DNA from: Thermothielavioides terrestris NRRL 8126
Taxonomy: Eukaryota > Ascomycota > Sordariomycetes > Sordariales > Chaetomiaceae
Length of the DNA stretch: 64,000 nt
NCBI RefSeq assembly: GCF_000226115.1
Contig: NC_016460.1
Coordinates: forward strand, 310,001 to 374,000
Direction of reading: 5' to 3'
Both the position numbers and the translations under genes were made by a program. Under the pieces are notes generated by a model. The model was given only the letters and a program-made list of their open reading frames with translations. It ran no database searches and was not told where the DNA came from. Below, piece after piece: positions 1 to 11,442 of the stretch. Position 1 is the stretch's first letter, and each line of letters begins with the position of its first letter.

Positions 1-110
1 CCCCCCCCTACCTCGTAGCTACCTTATAGTATATACTCTATATATACCTTGCTTATACTCCGTCATTTTAACGTATACCCCCTTCCTTCTAGGAGCTCCT
101 ACTCCTAACA
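1..110 (+). repeat. 3' end of the 5' LTR of element A
   Basis: Positions 1-110 match 16540-16649 nearly base for base apart from transitions, and both end in CTCCTAACA. The match stops at 110, where the internal leader begins. The rest of the LTR is outside the window. Confidence 0.85.
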
Positions 111-335
111 AGTTGAACGCTCTTATCCTACCCTAGGGAGTTGAACTAGTGGAGACGAGCTATAGCCTAGACCTACGCCTATACTATACTTGAGTAAAGC
201 CCTATACCCTTATAATCTCAGACACTTTCTACCGATCTGACCTCTTTATATACCCTCTCTATACCGCCTACGCCTAACACTACTATAAGCGAGAGCTCCT
301 AGTACGCCTAGATTGATCTGAACGGCTCCTATACA
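111..335 (+). other. Element A leader with candidate self-priming site
   Basis: Untranslated leader between the LTR end and the gag ATG. It opens with AGTTGAACGCTC at 111-122. The complement of its core (AGCGTTCAA) occurs inside the 3' LTR near 16514-16522, so a self-primed mechanism like that of Tf1 is possible. The match is only 9 nt and the assignment is tentative. No tRNA-type TGG primer site is evident. Confidence 0.35.
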
Positions 336-1800
336 ATGTCTATCGACCCCCTACTCTCTACCTAGGAGCGTGACCTTACTAAGGAAGAGCGTCGTCTAAG
401 CGTTGAGATCGCTTTTAAGTACTATTGTCAAGCTATCCTCCAACTATAAGCTTAATATATATAGCTCCTATACTAAAATGCCTAGCTTATATATATTGCT
501 AAGGGCACTACCTCTTCGAATTCCGACCCTCTTGCCGCCTAGGCCGCTAATACTACTATGCTAGCTATATCTATTGCTACGTCTACGCTTATACCTACTC
601 CTACACCTGCTTCTATACCTACTTCTATACCTGCTTCTACGCCTATTGCTACACTTGAGGCTACGCCTATAGCTGCTACGCCTACGCCTATACCTATAGC
701 TATACCTATAGCTATGTCTATTGCCCTATATACTGCTTTGCCTACTGCTAATCCTAAGCTTAGCGCTCCTATTACACTTTCGCTAATCTTTCCTAGCGCT
801 ATAGGAGCTCCCCTCTAGCGTACCGCTAGCTTAAATTACCCTATATATAGTGGTAAAGATACTTCTTCGCTCTAGGCCTTCCTATACAACTACTATACCA
901 ACTTCTAGCTTATAGGCTACTTACTTAATAGTAGCGACTACGTTATATATATAGCAAGTTGCCTCTAAGGCCTATCTAAGAACGCCTAGGTGAAGTATAT
1001 CTAGAAATAGAAGGCTAATCCTAACTTCTATCTTTTAGCTATTACCTAAGGCAAGTTCATTGTATTCCTTTAAAACGAACTATCTAATCTCGATTTATAT
1101 GCTTTTAATATAGCTTTAGAGCTTAAGCGTTTTATATAGCGTAAAGATAAGACTATTCTAGAGTTCGTTGAATAGTTCACTAGCGTTATTGCTAATATAC
1201 CTTCGAAGTAGGATAAACCTACCTATATAGTTACCCTCTTGCCAAAGTTTCGCCTAGAGATTAGCTTTATCCTCAACTACTCCCCCTAGTTACCTACTAC
1301 GTTCTAGCAGCTTATAAACTTCGTCTACTATATTAAGTATAGTCAGTGTATTGCTAGTACCTTTCGCTATTGCCCTCACTTGTTAAACAACGCCCCTATA
1401 GCTCTATAGCCGCTATACCCTGTTAACGTCCTACCTACGCCCTTCTAGCGCCTTGTTCGATGCTTCACCTATAGCAAGGAGGGCTATTGCTATACCAACT
1501 GCCCTAAGAACCGCCCTTTTGCCTAGCCTACCCCGCCTTCTGCCCCGCCTACTTAGCCTATTCTACCTATAGCTACGCCTACCTAGCTCCCTCCTATATA
1601 GCCTATACCCTAGTAACCCGCCTTAGATACTGCTATAGTACCTACTGCTATACCTAAGTTGTACCTAGTTTACTATATCTATAACGAAGTTGGCTATATC
1701 TCTATATTCTGCTTTAAGGCTATCTACTGTCATTATAGGTATATAGGCTATACTGCTATTCGTTGCCTAGAGCCTCTAAACCTAAATGCCTAGAACAATC
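336..1800 (+). pseudogene. gag: Element A Gag, N-terminal part of a single-frame Gag-Pol
   Basis: The frame opens at ATG 336 (MSIDPLLSTQERDLTKEERR, reading TAG as Gln). A low-complexity Pro/Thr/Ala/Ile segment at about 558-815 comes from repeated cct/act/gct codons. A capsid-like region follows (about 830-1400), then a zinc knuckle at 1461-1502, CFTYSKEGYCYTNC. In that knuckle the second Cys and the His of the expected CCHC motif have become Tyr, as CpA/TpG transitions would produce. In-frame stops are almost all TAG or TAA at probable Gln/Trp codons. The frame runs without a shift into protease and RT. The role would be virion assembly and RNA packaging. It is inactive. Confidence 0.75.
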
Positions 1801-3753
1801 TAAACCTTACTCTACTTAGGCGCGACTATAGTGCTAACGCTGCCTAGGAACTTAGGGGGCCTAGGTCGTCTTAGATTAAGAGCATTGTCCTTATATACTT
1901 AGATAAGAATTAGAAGCCTATAGTAGCAATACTAGATACTAGGTTGGATTATAATATAATTAGTTGTAGCTTTCTAGCTAAGCATTTACAGTTGACTAAG
2001 TTTATTTAGTACTTTGGATTTACTACTATTAGTAATATACCTATTCTAATATATAGTGTATACCCCTTATATATTTATATTACCGACTACCTTAGATACT
2101 TTTAGACCTACCTACTATACTTTATAGTTATAAATATCGAGCTATTTACAATCCTCTTAGGCTAAACTTAGATAGAGATAGCTAAGCTATTCTTCAACTA
2201 CTATAAGAAGACTTAGACTTACTTAAACTCGAAGTACTACCTTAGCTTATAAGTTGAGCCTAAATAGGATTAGAGCGATAATACTTTCTTTATTGCTATA
2301 CTTATACTAGTCACCGACCTAGCCGAACTACCCGACCTAGCTAACCTAGACGACCTAGCTGAAGACTCGCCTACTATTGGCTTGTAGCCTGCTACTCCTA
2401 AGCTCCTAGAAGTGTATAAGGCCTACCGAGACCTCTTCTTCATTGTAGATCGACCTCCCCTACCTTGCTACATTGTACTTGAACACTATATCGATCTCGA
2501 AGATAGTGCGACTATGCTATAGGGGCTGATCTACCCTCTTAGCGAAAAGGAATTAGAAACCTTGTATAAGTGGCTTACGGAGGCTCTAGAGAAGTAATAG
2601 ATCCGACCTTCTACTAGTCCTATAGGTATGCCTATTCTATTCGTTCTAAAGAAGGGAGGCGAATTACACTTCGTTATCGACTATTGTACACTTAATCACA
2701 TTACTTGTAAAAACTATACTCCTATTCCTCTAATTAGCGAGATCCTCGATCGCCTATCTTCTACAAAGATCTATACTAAGCTCGATTTAAAGGATATATA
2801 CTATTGGATCTAGCTATATAAGGGCGACGAATAGAAGACTACCTTTTATATACAATATAGCTATTTTAAGTTTATTGTAATGCCGATAGGCCTAGCTAAT
2901 ATACCTATAACCTTCTAAACTTATATTAACTATACCCTCTCTAGCCTTGTTGATGTTACCTATATTGTATATTTGGATAATATACTGATCTTTAGCAACG
3001 ACGAAGCTAAGTATAAGCGGTATATATACGAAGTTTTAGAATAGTTACAAAAAGCCGACCTCTACGTCAACCTCCCTAAGTGCTAGTTCTATATATACAA
3101 AGTCGAATTCCTTAGGTTTATCGTTACCCTAGAGGACATTAAGATAGAACTATTGTACGTTAAAGCCATTGTATAGTAGCTACTACCTTATAACGTTTAC
3201 GATATCTAGGTATTCCTTAGGTTTATTAGCTTCTACTATAGGTTCATTTGCAACTATTTGAAGATTTATACCCCCCTAACCAACCTACTTTAAGGCAATT
3301 GTACCTTCGAGATAATATAGGATATAATCGATATGTTCTATAAGCTATAGTGTAGATTCTAGGAAGCGCTTATCCTACGTTATTTTAACCCTAGCTTGCC
3401 GACCTACGTTAAGGCAGATACCTCGAAGTTCGCTATTAGTATAGTCCTCTCCTAACTGTTCAAGGGCTAGTAGTACCTTGTTACATTCTATTCTTATAAG
3501 CTTAGCCCTAAGGAAATACGCTATAGCACTAGTAATAGGGAGCTACTTACGTTCGTTAACGCCTTTCGAGCCTAGTAGCATTACCTCCTATACTTATAAA
3601 CTACCGTTATCGCCTTTACTAACTACCTAAACCTCAAATATATAAAGACGAAAAAGCAGCCCTCTATATAGTAGCTATACTAGAGCGATAAGCTTATAGA
3701 ATTTAACTTCGTTATTAAGTATCGCCCTAGCCTATAGAACCCTACTAACGGAC
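1801..3753 (+). pseudogene. pol: Element A Pol, 5' half: protease, reverse transcriptase, RNase H
   Basis: Continues the gag frame. The protease active site is read at 1929-1962 as ILDTRLDYNIIS, with DTG changed to DTR. The RT finger/palm region is clear at 2580-3250: [18 protein letters not shown], then the motif around MPIGLANIPITFQ. The catalytic YxDD reads YLDN at 2970-2981, so one catalytic Asp is lost. RNase H follows (VKADTSKFAIS near 3415, and SNRELLTFVNAF near 3535). Stops are TAG/TAA only. The frame breaks exactly at the CGGAC target site of B1 and resumes at 11443 in phase. Non-functional. Confidence 0.85.
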
Positions 3754-4025
3754 TGTTACAGACCGGGCTGTACCCAGGCTAGGTATATAGGGCTACGCCT
3801 AGGATCCGCGGCGGCCCCAGGACGGATCCGCAGCGGCCCTAGGACAGACCCATAGCGGGCCCGCCTCGCACCCAGAATAACGTCGGTCCGAACCCACTTT
3901 GCAAGCCCCTAAAAAACTCTACGCACAGGGACTATAGCCTATACTTCTCCTTTTTCCTTCCTTAAAGTAGTTGAATAGAACATCGTACACTTGTCTATAG
4001 AACGCTACAAGGCTAGTATATTACA
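3754..4025 (+). repeat. 5' LTR of B1
   Basis: Begins TGTTACAGACCGGG and ends TATATTACA. It pairs with 11166-11437 and with 60366-60637 (reverse), all 272 bp. It contains a GC-rich stretch of about three 22-bp tandem units around GGATCCGCGGCGGCCCC (3803-3862), and a CT-rich run before TTAAAGTAGTTGAAT that could mark the transcript start. Confidence 0.93.
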
Positions 4026-4040
4026 GTTCAACTACCTTCG
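4026..4040 (+). other. Candidate self-primer binding site of B1
   Basis: The first bases after the 5' LTR read GTTCAACTACCTTCG. The complement, AAGGTAGTTGAA, is in the 3' LTR at about 11384-11396, and as AAAGTAGTTGAA in the 5' LTR. This 12-nt match between the LTR-adjacent site and an upstream transcript segment is the arrangement used for self-priming by Tf1-type elements. No TGG-type tRNA site is present here. Not tested. Confidence 0.55.
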
Positions 4041-4169
4041 CGCCAATAGAGCATTCGCTACTTCTAGGCGTAGACGAGATAAGTACACCCAGCGTCTCGA
4101 CGCTAACACCGAGCGGACCAGATACCACTATAAACCACCCTGGCATCCTATAGGCTCTGGACCTAGATT

Positions 4170-5400
4170 AGGTTCGTAAGTACTTTCAGCACCTATAGAA
4201 GACAATCGCTCATTAGAACACAACTATCGAGGAACTTTATATAGCCTAGATTGCTATAGCTTAGACTATAAACGCCTCTACAGTAGTAAACGCCTAGGCT
4301 CCGACGACTAACACTATAGCTCTGGCAGCTCCCTAGACATAGCGGAAGCGCCTCTCTATAGGACAACCCTTCGACGACAAAAAGGAGCTCTTTGCCGCCT
4401 AGAGGACTACGATAGTATATATCCTAGTAGCGGACTAGGACTTTATCGGGGGTCCCTACAACTAGTAGATATTTATTTAAGGGAACCTTAGCTAGGGGGT
4501 CTAGGCCAAGGTTGTAGCCTTCTATAAGTCGGGAGGACCTAGCTATAACTACGACCTAGGAGCGTTTTTCAAGTATCTTACGACAGTCTATATAGACCTC
4601 TATAAATAGGTTATAGCCTTGACGGAGCTAGATATACTCCGCTAAGGAGACAATAAGCCATTCTCCTCCTTTATTGTTCGCTTTAAGACGAAGCTATCGA
4701 AGGCTAGAGGACTTAATTAGAGCGACGAGGTACAACTTATTAGACTACAACGATACCTTTCCTCAAAGTTGAAGTATATCGCGATAGGACGGGGGGTCTT
4801 GTAGAACGACTATATTATAGCTATTGTAAAGTATTATAAGATCGCTATCGACCTAGAGGCCCTCTACCTAGAGGAACAACATTAGTAGTCCTAGGGTAAG
4901 CGACCTAGGCCTAACGTAGATATAGAGAAAGATACGGATAGAGATATACCGATAACCAAGATCAATATAACCTATATTGCCCTAGCCTAGGGGAGAGCTA
5001 ATAGAGGTTATAGAGGAAAGTAGTAGTAGAATAGAGGAAAATAAGGTATAAATGTGCTATAGGCGAAGTAGATAAGCGACGAGGTATATATAGTACGCTA
5101 ATAGGCTAGAGCCTATATCTGTTGTAGACGCTAGGGCCACTTTGTAGCCATCTATCCCTTCGCCTTGGCTAAAAGACTAGCTCCTTAGGTCGATATTAAC
5201 AAGTTAAAGGCTAAGGAATAGGTAGAGGAGGACTCCCCCTCTAAGGAGGAGGAGGGAAAAGAGTAGCCTCTATATAAAGTCTTATATAGGGGCCAAAAGG
5301 ACCTAGCCATTTATAGAACGAGTTTACAAAGATTAGAGAGAGAATAGATAAGCCCCCCTTTCTTATCTTTATTTTTTTAAACTCCTTTAGTTTTATAAAT
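4170..5400 (+). pseudogene. gag: B1 Gag
   Basis: A coherent frame with TAG/TAA at Gln sites. The N-terminal part looks coiled-coil-like (KYFQHLQKTIAHQNTTIEEL near 4180-4240). A capsid region follows, with a recognisable stretch DNKPFSSFIVRFKTKL near 4660. The C-terminal part is basic and Gly/Arg-rich (RANRGYRGKQQQNRGKQG) and ends in a decayed zinc knuckle near 5120 (CCRRQGHFVAIYP, expected CxxCxxxGHxxxxCP). The start codon is not clear, because the open frame at 3991-4179 is in another phase and overlaps the LTR. Pol follows in the -1 phase relative to this frame. Broken by many stops. Confidence 0.7.
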
Positions 5401-5539
5401 ATATAAGTAGATAGTAGATACTAGAGCTATAGAGCTATTAGCGAGAGAGTATATTAGAGGTTAGGGATTGAGCAGATAAGCCTACTAACTTCCTATACCC
5501 TAGGTATTGTAGTTAAAGGGGTGTAAATTATAAAGAAAA

Positions 5540-8500
5540 TTATATATATCGCCTATATTACGATGGACGTCGATAGGTAGATCAGTGCTACTATATTCTA
5601 CGTAGTACTAGGGCTAGTCTACAATGTTATATTGGGCTTCCCCTAGATGAACTACTATAGGATCGTGCTAGACCTGGCCAATAGGGTCCTTACCGTCAAT
5701 TCGTAAAGTGGCCTATAGGTATACGAGTGCTCCTTATAGTAGAAAAAAGCCAACGCCACCCTAATCATAGGTATAGTGTTCGTAGGCTTAGCCTATAGAG
5801 TACAAAGGAAGAAGTCTAAAGGGGTATAAGATACGTTCCTCATCACTAGTATCTACGAGATGACCACTATACTAGGAGTAGCCGTCTCCTAGCCCAATAT
5901 CGACCTAGACCTAAAGGTCGCCTTGCCAAAGGAGCTATATAACTTCGCCGACCTCTTCGACAAAGAGAAGGCGAACGACCTCCCCCCCTATCGAAGGAAG
6001 GCCGACCATTATATCCGTCTTAAAATAGGCCTAGACAGAAAACCTCCTAAGCTCCTATAGGGACCCTTATATAATATGCTAAGGGACTATCTCCTAGAGA
6101 TTTAGAAGTAGGTCGTAGACCTGTTGGATAAAGGATAGATCTAGGTAAGCTCCTTATCGGTAGTCGCTCTAGTCCTCCTTATAAAGAAGCTAAGAAGAGG
6201 ATAGAGGTTCTATATAGACTACTAAGCCCTAAACAAGATCACTAAGTAGGACTAGTACCTACTCCCCTTGATCAAGGAGACTCTTCGGTCCCTAGCTAGG
6301 ACTAAATAGCTTACAAAGCTAGACGTTAAAGCTATATTCCACTATATCCGGATAGCTAAGGAGGACGAGTACCTTATAGTGTTTTATATAAGGTTTAGAC
6401 TATTCGAGTGGCTAGTCTACCCCTTTAGGCTCGTAGGTACTCCTACAATGTTCTAGAGATATATTAACAATGCCCTTGGTCCAACGCTAGAAGACTACGT
6501 AATAGTATACCTTAACAACGTCTTAGTATACTCAAGTAGAAGCCGAAAGGACTATATAAGGAAGGTATACGAGGTCCTCCGAAGACTAAGGGACATAGGC
6601 TTCAACCTAGACTTTAAGAAATACGTATTCGCAATAAAGGAAGTCAAGTACCTAGGGTATATCGTAGAGGCTAGGGTCTATATCCACCTCGACCTTGAGA
6701 AGATCAAGGCTATTCGCAAGTAGGAGGTACCCTATAAGGTCCAAGGAATATAGAGCTTCCTAGGATTCGCTAATTTCTATTACGACTTCATCCCCAACTT
6801 CTCCGAGAAGGCGGCCCTATTAATACGCCTTACCTATAAGAACGTCCCCTTCCACTAGGGCAAAGAGAAATAGGACGCCTTCGATACGTTTAAGGCCACG
6901 TTTATATTAGAGCTGATCTTCGCCTAATAGGATCTTAAGAAAGAGATAATCGTAGAAGCGGATTATTCTAGTATAGTACTTGGTAGATACTTGTCTTAGC
7001 GGGGAGAGGACAAGGTTCTTTACCCTATAGCCTACTACTCTACAAAGCTAAGCCTTACCGAGCGTAACTACACTATCTATAACAAAGAGCTATTGGCTAT
7101 TATCTTATATCTTAAGGCTTGGTCGGTAGAGCTTTAGAGTATAGTAGCCCCCTTTACTATCCTAACCAACTATAAGAACCTTAAGTACTTTACCTAGCTA
7201 TATCCGATTAGTAAATAGTAGGCCTAATAGGTAGAGACGCTCTCCCTATTTAACTTTGAGCTAAAGTACTAGCTAAGATCCTAGGCCTCGTACCCTAATA
7301 TACTCTCTTAGCGTAAATAAGACGAGCTTGAAGATAGCTAGCGTATTGCCTAGCTACTCCCTCCAATCAAGGTATACTAGACTAGTATATAAAAGGAGGC
7401 TAGGTTACTTATAGGAGAGACGCTCTTTGAGGATAAGCAGCTCGTAGCCCTATAGGACGAGGGTATTGTCGAAGACGAGTACTACGCTTACTAGCTCCGG
7501 GCTATTCGCGATAGAGCTTAGAAGTTTCTAAAGGAGGTAAACGTAGTATAAACCTAGATTATAGACTACTCTCTCAATATATAAAGCGCACTCTAGTTCT
7601 ATAGCCGTCTCTAGCTCCCTATATAGGAGCCCTTAACTACTACGATCATCTAGCGGATCTATAACTTAGCTATATCGGGATACCTAGGGCGCAACGGGCT
7701 ATTTAAAATACTCTAGAGAGATTACCACTAGGACCTTATATCGTCCAACGTAAAGCAGTTCATTAGGAACTACAACTAGTACCGCTAGAGCAAGATCTCT
7801 TAGCAACTATATCAAGGGCTTTTACAACCTTTGCCTATCTTTGATCGCTTTTAGAAGTAGATCTCCATTGATTTTATAACCGACCTCCCTATAAGAGACG
7901 AGGGGGCGCCTAGTTACCTTATAGTGATCATCGACCGCCTCTCTAAGTATATATAGCTCAAGGCGATATACTCGATAGGAGCGGAAGAGTATACCCTCTA
8001 GTTCTATAACGTATAGTAGCGCTTCTATAGGTTCTTAACTCAAATTATAACCGACTATAGGTCGGACTGGTTAAGTAGGTTCTAGACTACGCTATATAAG
8101 GCGGTAGGGGTAGAGCAGCTCCTATCGACTTCTTACTATCCTTAGACGGATAGGGGAATAGAGTAGGTTAACTAAGAGGTATAGGCTATCCTCCAGATCT
8201 TCGTCTCCTTTACGTAGTACGACTAGCCTAAATACCTTCTAGCCTACTAGTTTATATTTAACAATAGGGACTCGTCTATAACTGGGGTAAGCCCGAACTA
8301 CCTTCTCTATAGGTTCGACATAAGCCCTATACAACTTATTACAATCCCAACAATGCTTATAGCAACCTCGGAGGGCCGCGCTACTAGGTTCTTCCGCTAT
8401 CTAAAGAAGGGAATAGAGTGGACCTAAGCAGCTATTGCATATATATAGTAGCGGTAGTAGACGAATATAAACCGCTCCTACCGCCTAGCTGAGAGGTTTA

Positions 8501-9000
8501 AGGTAGGGGACGAGGTATAGCTCTCTCTATATAATATAAAGACGAACCGCCTTAGTAAGAAACTCGACTAGCTAAATGCTAAGTACAAAGTAGTCGCGGT
8601 ACCTATCCTTTTAACAATAACGCTCGATATACTAAGTGGTCTATACTCGACTTTCTATATCGATCTGGTTAAGCGAGTAGCCTTCGATCCGCTCCCTTCG
8701 CAGAAAGTTACGAATAAGTAGCTAGACCTTGTATAGGTTACGTCGAAGGAGGGTATTCCTTAGTAGGAGTATAGGGTAGAGGCGATCCTTAAAGCTTAGA
8801 ACGCTAGGGGGAGGGGAAACAACTATAACGTGTATGTCAAGTGGGTAGGTTACAATAAACCAATATAGGAGCCCCTAGAGAACTTCTTAGATATTGCTAT
8901 GCTCGACGAGTTTAAATAGGAATAGAGAGACGTACAATACAACGATGGGCTAGCGTTAAACTAAAGGAGGAAGGGAAAACGCAATGTTTATATATAGACT
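5540..9000 (+). pseudogene. pol: B1 Pol: RT, RNase H, integrase, chromodomain
   Basis: Long degraded frame, in the -1 phase relative to gag. RT spans about 6000-6750: LLIKKLRRGQRFYIDYQAL near 6177, then VIVYLNNVLVYS near 6500, where YLDD has become YLNN. RNase H lies around 6950-7110 (VEADYSS, then [13 protein letters not shown]). Integrase follows: a partial zinc-binding region near 7690-7790, the first Asp in SIDFITDLP near 7870, the second in ITDYRSDWLS near 8050, and the third-motif region QTDRGIEQVNQ near 8140-8170. A C-terminal chromodomain is at about 8770-8905 (YNVYVK.VGYNKPI.EPLEN). Stops are TAG/TAA. The 3' end is not fixed. A minus-strand gene converges on it. Confidence 0.85.
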
Positions 9001-9059
9001 ACCCTATAAGAAACGACAACGACAAAACGAATATAGCTCGGTAGTACTACTAGGCGTAT

Positions 9060-10537
9060 AGTCACCCCGATATATCTAGCTATAGCCTTATTATAAAAGA
9101 ACGACAAGAAAAATATAAGCGTAGGGAGGCCTCGATATACCAACTAGGTCTCCTTCCTTAGATATAGATAGTCCTCTAGCCTTACCCTAGCGTTAATCCT
9201 ACGGTACTATAGGATACCTAGGTGCGAGCTAAGGGGAGGCGGGGTCGGCGGCTAACGTATCACCTACTCCGGGATCTCCGAGGTAGGGTAGGGGCGGATA
9301 TCAAAGTTACTGCAACTGCTCTAGTCGGTAGGTTGGTTCGATAATAGGTCGAGGCACGGGATGAAGTAGGAGCGGGGCTATAGCAAGGGATAGAGCTGTC
9401 TTTAGCCCTACTCTATAGCCTCTTCGTCTCCGAATAGTACTATATCGCTAGCGAGTAGGTATTCGATACCCTTGTTAAACGACAAGAGTACCTCTATAAT
9501 TAGCTATCTGTTGGACCCGCTAGGGGTCTAGGGTAGGGGATTAGCGTACTCCTAAGGGATATAGGCGAGGTTCTCAAGGGGAGAGGATAGGTAGCGCTAG
9601 GGACATAGGACGAAGGGAACTAGGGTAATGTTGTGCCTAGTGGAAGTTGTGCTATAGCCGCCTCGCGGAGAGGGGCTAGACTATAGCGAGCTTAAAATGT
9701 AGTCGATAAAACGGTTGTTAGTATTAATAACTATCGTGATAGCGTCGACTAGATAGTGTATATTATACTAATAGGCTTCTTCGTTGCTTATTAAATGATA
9801 AGTTAAACGGGCGGCTAGCTAGGCGAAGTGGTCTAGGGAGGAGGTAGGCGGATTATAAGGCACTAAAGCCCTATAGCGGCTTAGCGTAGTAGGGGAGGCG
9901 ACCAGGGTCTAGAGGACAGTACGAGTCGGGGTCTACTCGATAGTGGACAAAGGGAGCAGTACCGGCTAAGTAGGGATACGATATATCTATACGTTGTTAA
10001 AAGTGGTTTAGAAAGATTGCGTTAGCTTCTAGAATTCGTATTTAAGGACTATATAGCGAGTAGGCTATAAGCTCGTCTTCTTCTAGGCTAGGGTCTCAAT
10101 AGCCTAGCCTATATTATACACTTTAAGGATTTTCTTTAGACTAGACCAAAGGTAGGGGTTTGTTGCCTATAATATAGAGTCCTACTCGTATATAGTATAG
10201 GCCCTCCGATATTCTTTGTAGGATTTGCTACGACTAGGGGTATATTTGACCTTGGTACCGCTAAGAAGGCAAGCGATATATTGTATATAGAACTCTCCTT
10301 TGTCGGAGAGTAGTTCGTTTTCTTCGTCGTCGAAGTCTCCTTCGACAATAAACCCGTTAATCGATAGCTTATCGTTCTTCTAGCAATTGTTTCAGTTCTA
10401 TAACGTCGTAGTTAACAAGCGACTTAGGTCTATAGCGAAGTCGTCCTAAAAGCACTTACATTATAGTCTTTATTATTATCGCTACTAGGACAGTGGCCTA
10501 CGCTACTACCTCTAAGAGCAATAGCGGCGACTAATAT
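9060..10537 (-). pseudogene. B1 antisense gene, spliced, function unknown
   Basis: On the strand opposite B1 pol, a coherent frame converges tail-to-tail on the end of pol. Exon 1 is 10460-10537; its start codon is ATA here but ATG in the B2 copy. The intron is 10398-10459 (62 nt), GTAAGT to TATAG, with GTTAAC as a branch-like site; B2 has GCTAAC there. Exon 2 opens near FIVEGDFDDEENELLSDKGE, an acidic block followed by a basic region (KSYKEYRRAYTIYE, SSLKKILKVYNIG). The same frame, intron length and splice ends occur in B2. Stops are TAG/TAA at probable Gln/Arg/Trp codons. I recognise no family. The 3' end is uncertain and may overlap pol. Confidence 0.6.
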
Positions 10538-11165
10538 TTTAGCGTTCCTATATACGAATGTAGTAGGCGAGTTTCAGAACTGTATCGCTATCGAGAGGGG
10601 GGACAAAGAGACTCTTATAGAAGCTAAGGCGATAACGAGCAATGTGCTTAAAGGTATAGGCAAACGTAAGGTAGGAGTACGAAAGAAAAGAAATATATAC
10701 AAGGTAGAACAGGGAGAACGATATCACTGCGTAAGAAGGGGGAAGAACAAATCGTAGGAGAGGAAGGAGAGGCGCGTATTAGGTATAGGAAGAAAACACA
10801 AGAAAGTCAAATTGTATAGGAGGAGGGGTTTAAACGACAGTAGACAGGGTTAGATCGTATACAATTAGTAGATACGCCTAGTACGACGCGGTTATAATAT
10901 ACGAATACATAAAGTAAGGAAGGGCTAATTAGCGGCTTGCTAGGCGATGTAAATAAACAATTTGAGCCTAGGCAATAGGACAGCTACGAATAGTAAGGCC
11001 TCAATAGGCAACTATACTAGACTACCCTAATAGCGAGGTAGGCGCTGTACAACCGGATAGCAGGTACCGGCGTTTATCACGACCGGCGCTACGCTGGACC
11101 TGAACTGCGCTCGATACAATGTTATATATACTCTAATTCAGCTACCCAACGGGGCAGGGGGGGTA
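10538..11165 (+). other. B1 region between antisense gene and 3' LTR, with polypurine tract
   Basis: No convincing coding frame. Relative to the antisense gene this is its 5' side, so it may hold that gene's promoter and leader. It contains long purine-rich runs (about 10680-10850). At 11146-11163 it ends in GGGGCAGGGGGGG directly before the 3' LTR, the expected polypurine primer of plus-strand synthesis. B2 keeps the same G-rich block. Confidence 0.55.
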
Positions 11166-11437
11166 TATTATAGACCGGGCTATACCCGGGCTAGGTATAT
11201 AGGGCTACGCCTAGGATCCACAGTAGCCCCAGGACGGATCCGCGGTGGCCCTGGGACAGACCCGTGGCGGGCCCGCCTCGCGCTCAGAATAACGTCGGTC
11301 TAAACCCACTTCGCGAGCCCCTGAAAAACTCTATACGCAGGGACCGTAGCCTATACTTCTCCTTTTTCCTTCCTTAAGGTAGTTGAATAGAACATCGTGC
11401 GCTTGTCTGCAGAACGCCACAAGGCCAGCACGTTACA
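11166..11437 (+). repeat. 3' LTR of B1
   Basis: 272 bp, starting TATTATAGACCGGG (TG mutated to TA) and ending CACGTTACA, followed by the CGGAC duplication. It differs from the 5' LTR mostly by transitions at CA/TG and CG sites, so the two have mutated independently since insertion. Confidence 0.93.
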
Positions 11438-11442
11438 CGGAC

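Larger units (their letters stand above)
3749..11442 (+). mobile_element. Element B1: complete Ty3/gypsy LTR retrotransposon nested in A
   Basis: Two 272-bp LTRs (3754-4025, 11166-11437) flanked by the 5-bp duplication CGGAC at 3749-3753 and 11438-11442. The internal part carries gag and pol on the plus strand, then an antisense gene, then a G-rich polypurine tract directly before the 3' LTR. The element is 7,684 bp between the duplications. A second copy, B2, lies at the right end of the window in reverse orientation. LTR differences are mainly CA->TA and TG->TA, with some CpG changes. All ORFs are broken. Confidence 0.93.

Noticed and set aside
10136..10348. 70-codon open frame on the minus strand of B1, with a counterpart at 61446-61643 in B2
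   Set aside because: It is in a different phase from the frame that continues for hundreds of codons and follows the conserved intron. It is open by chance within the real antisense gene.
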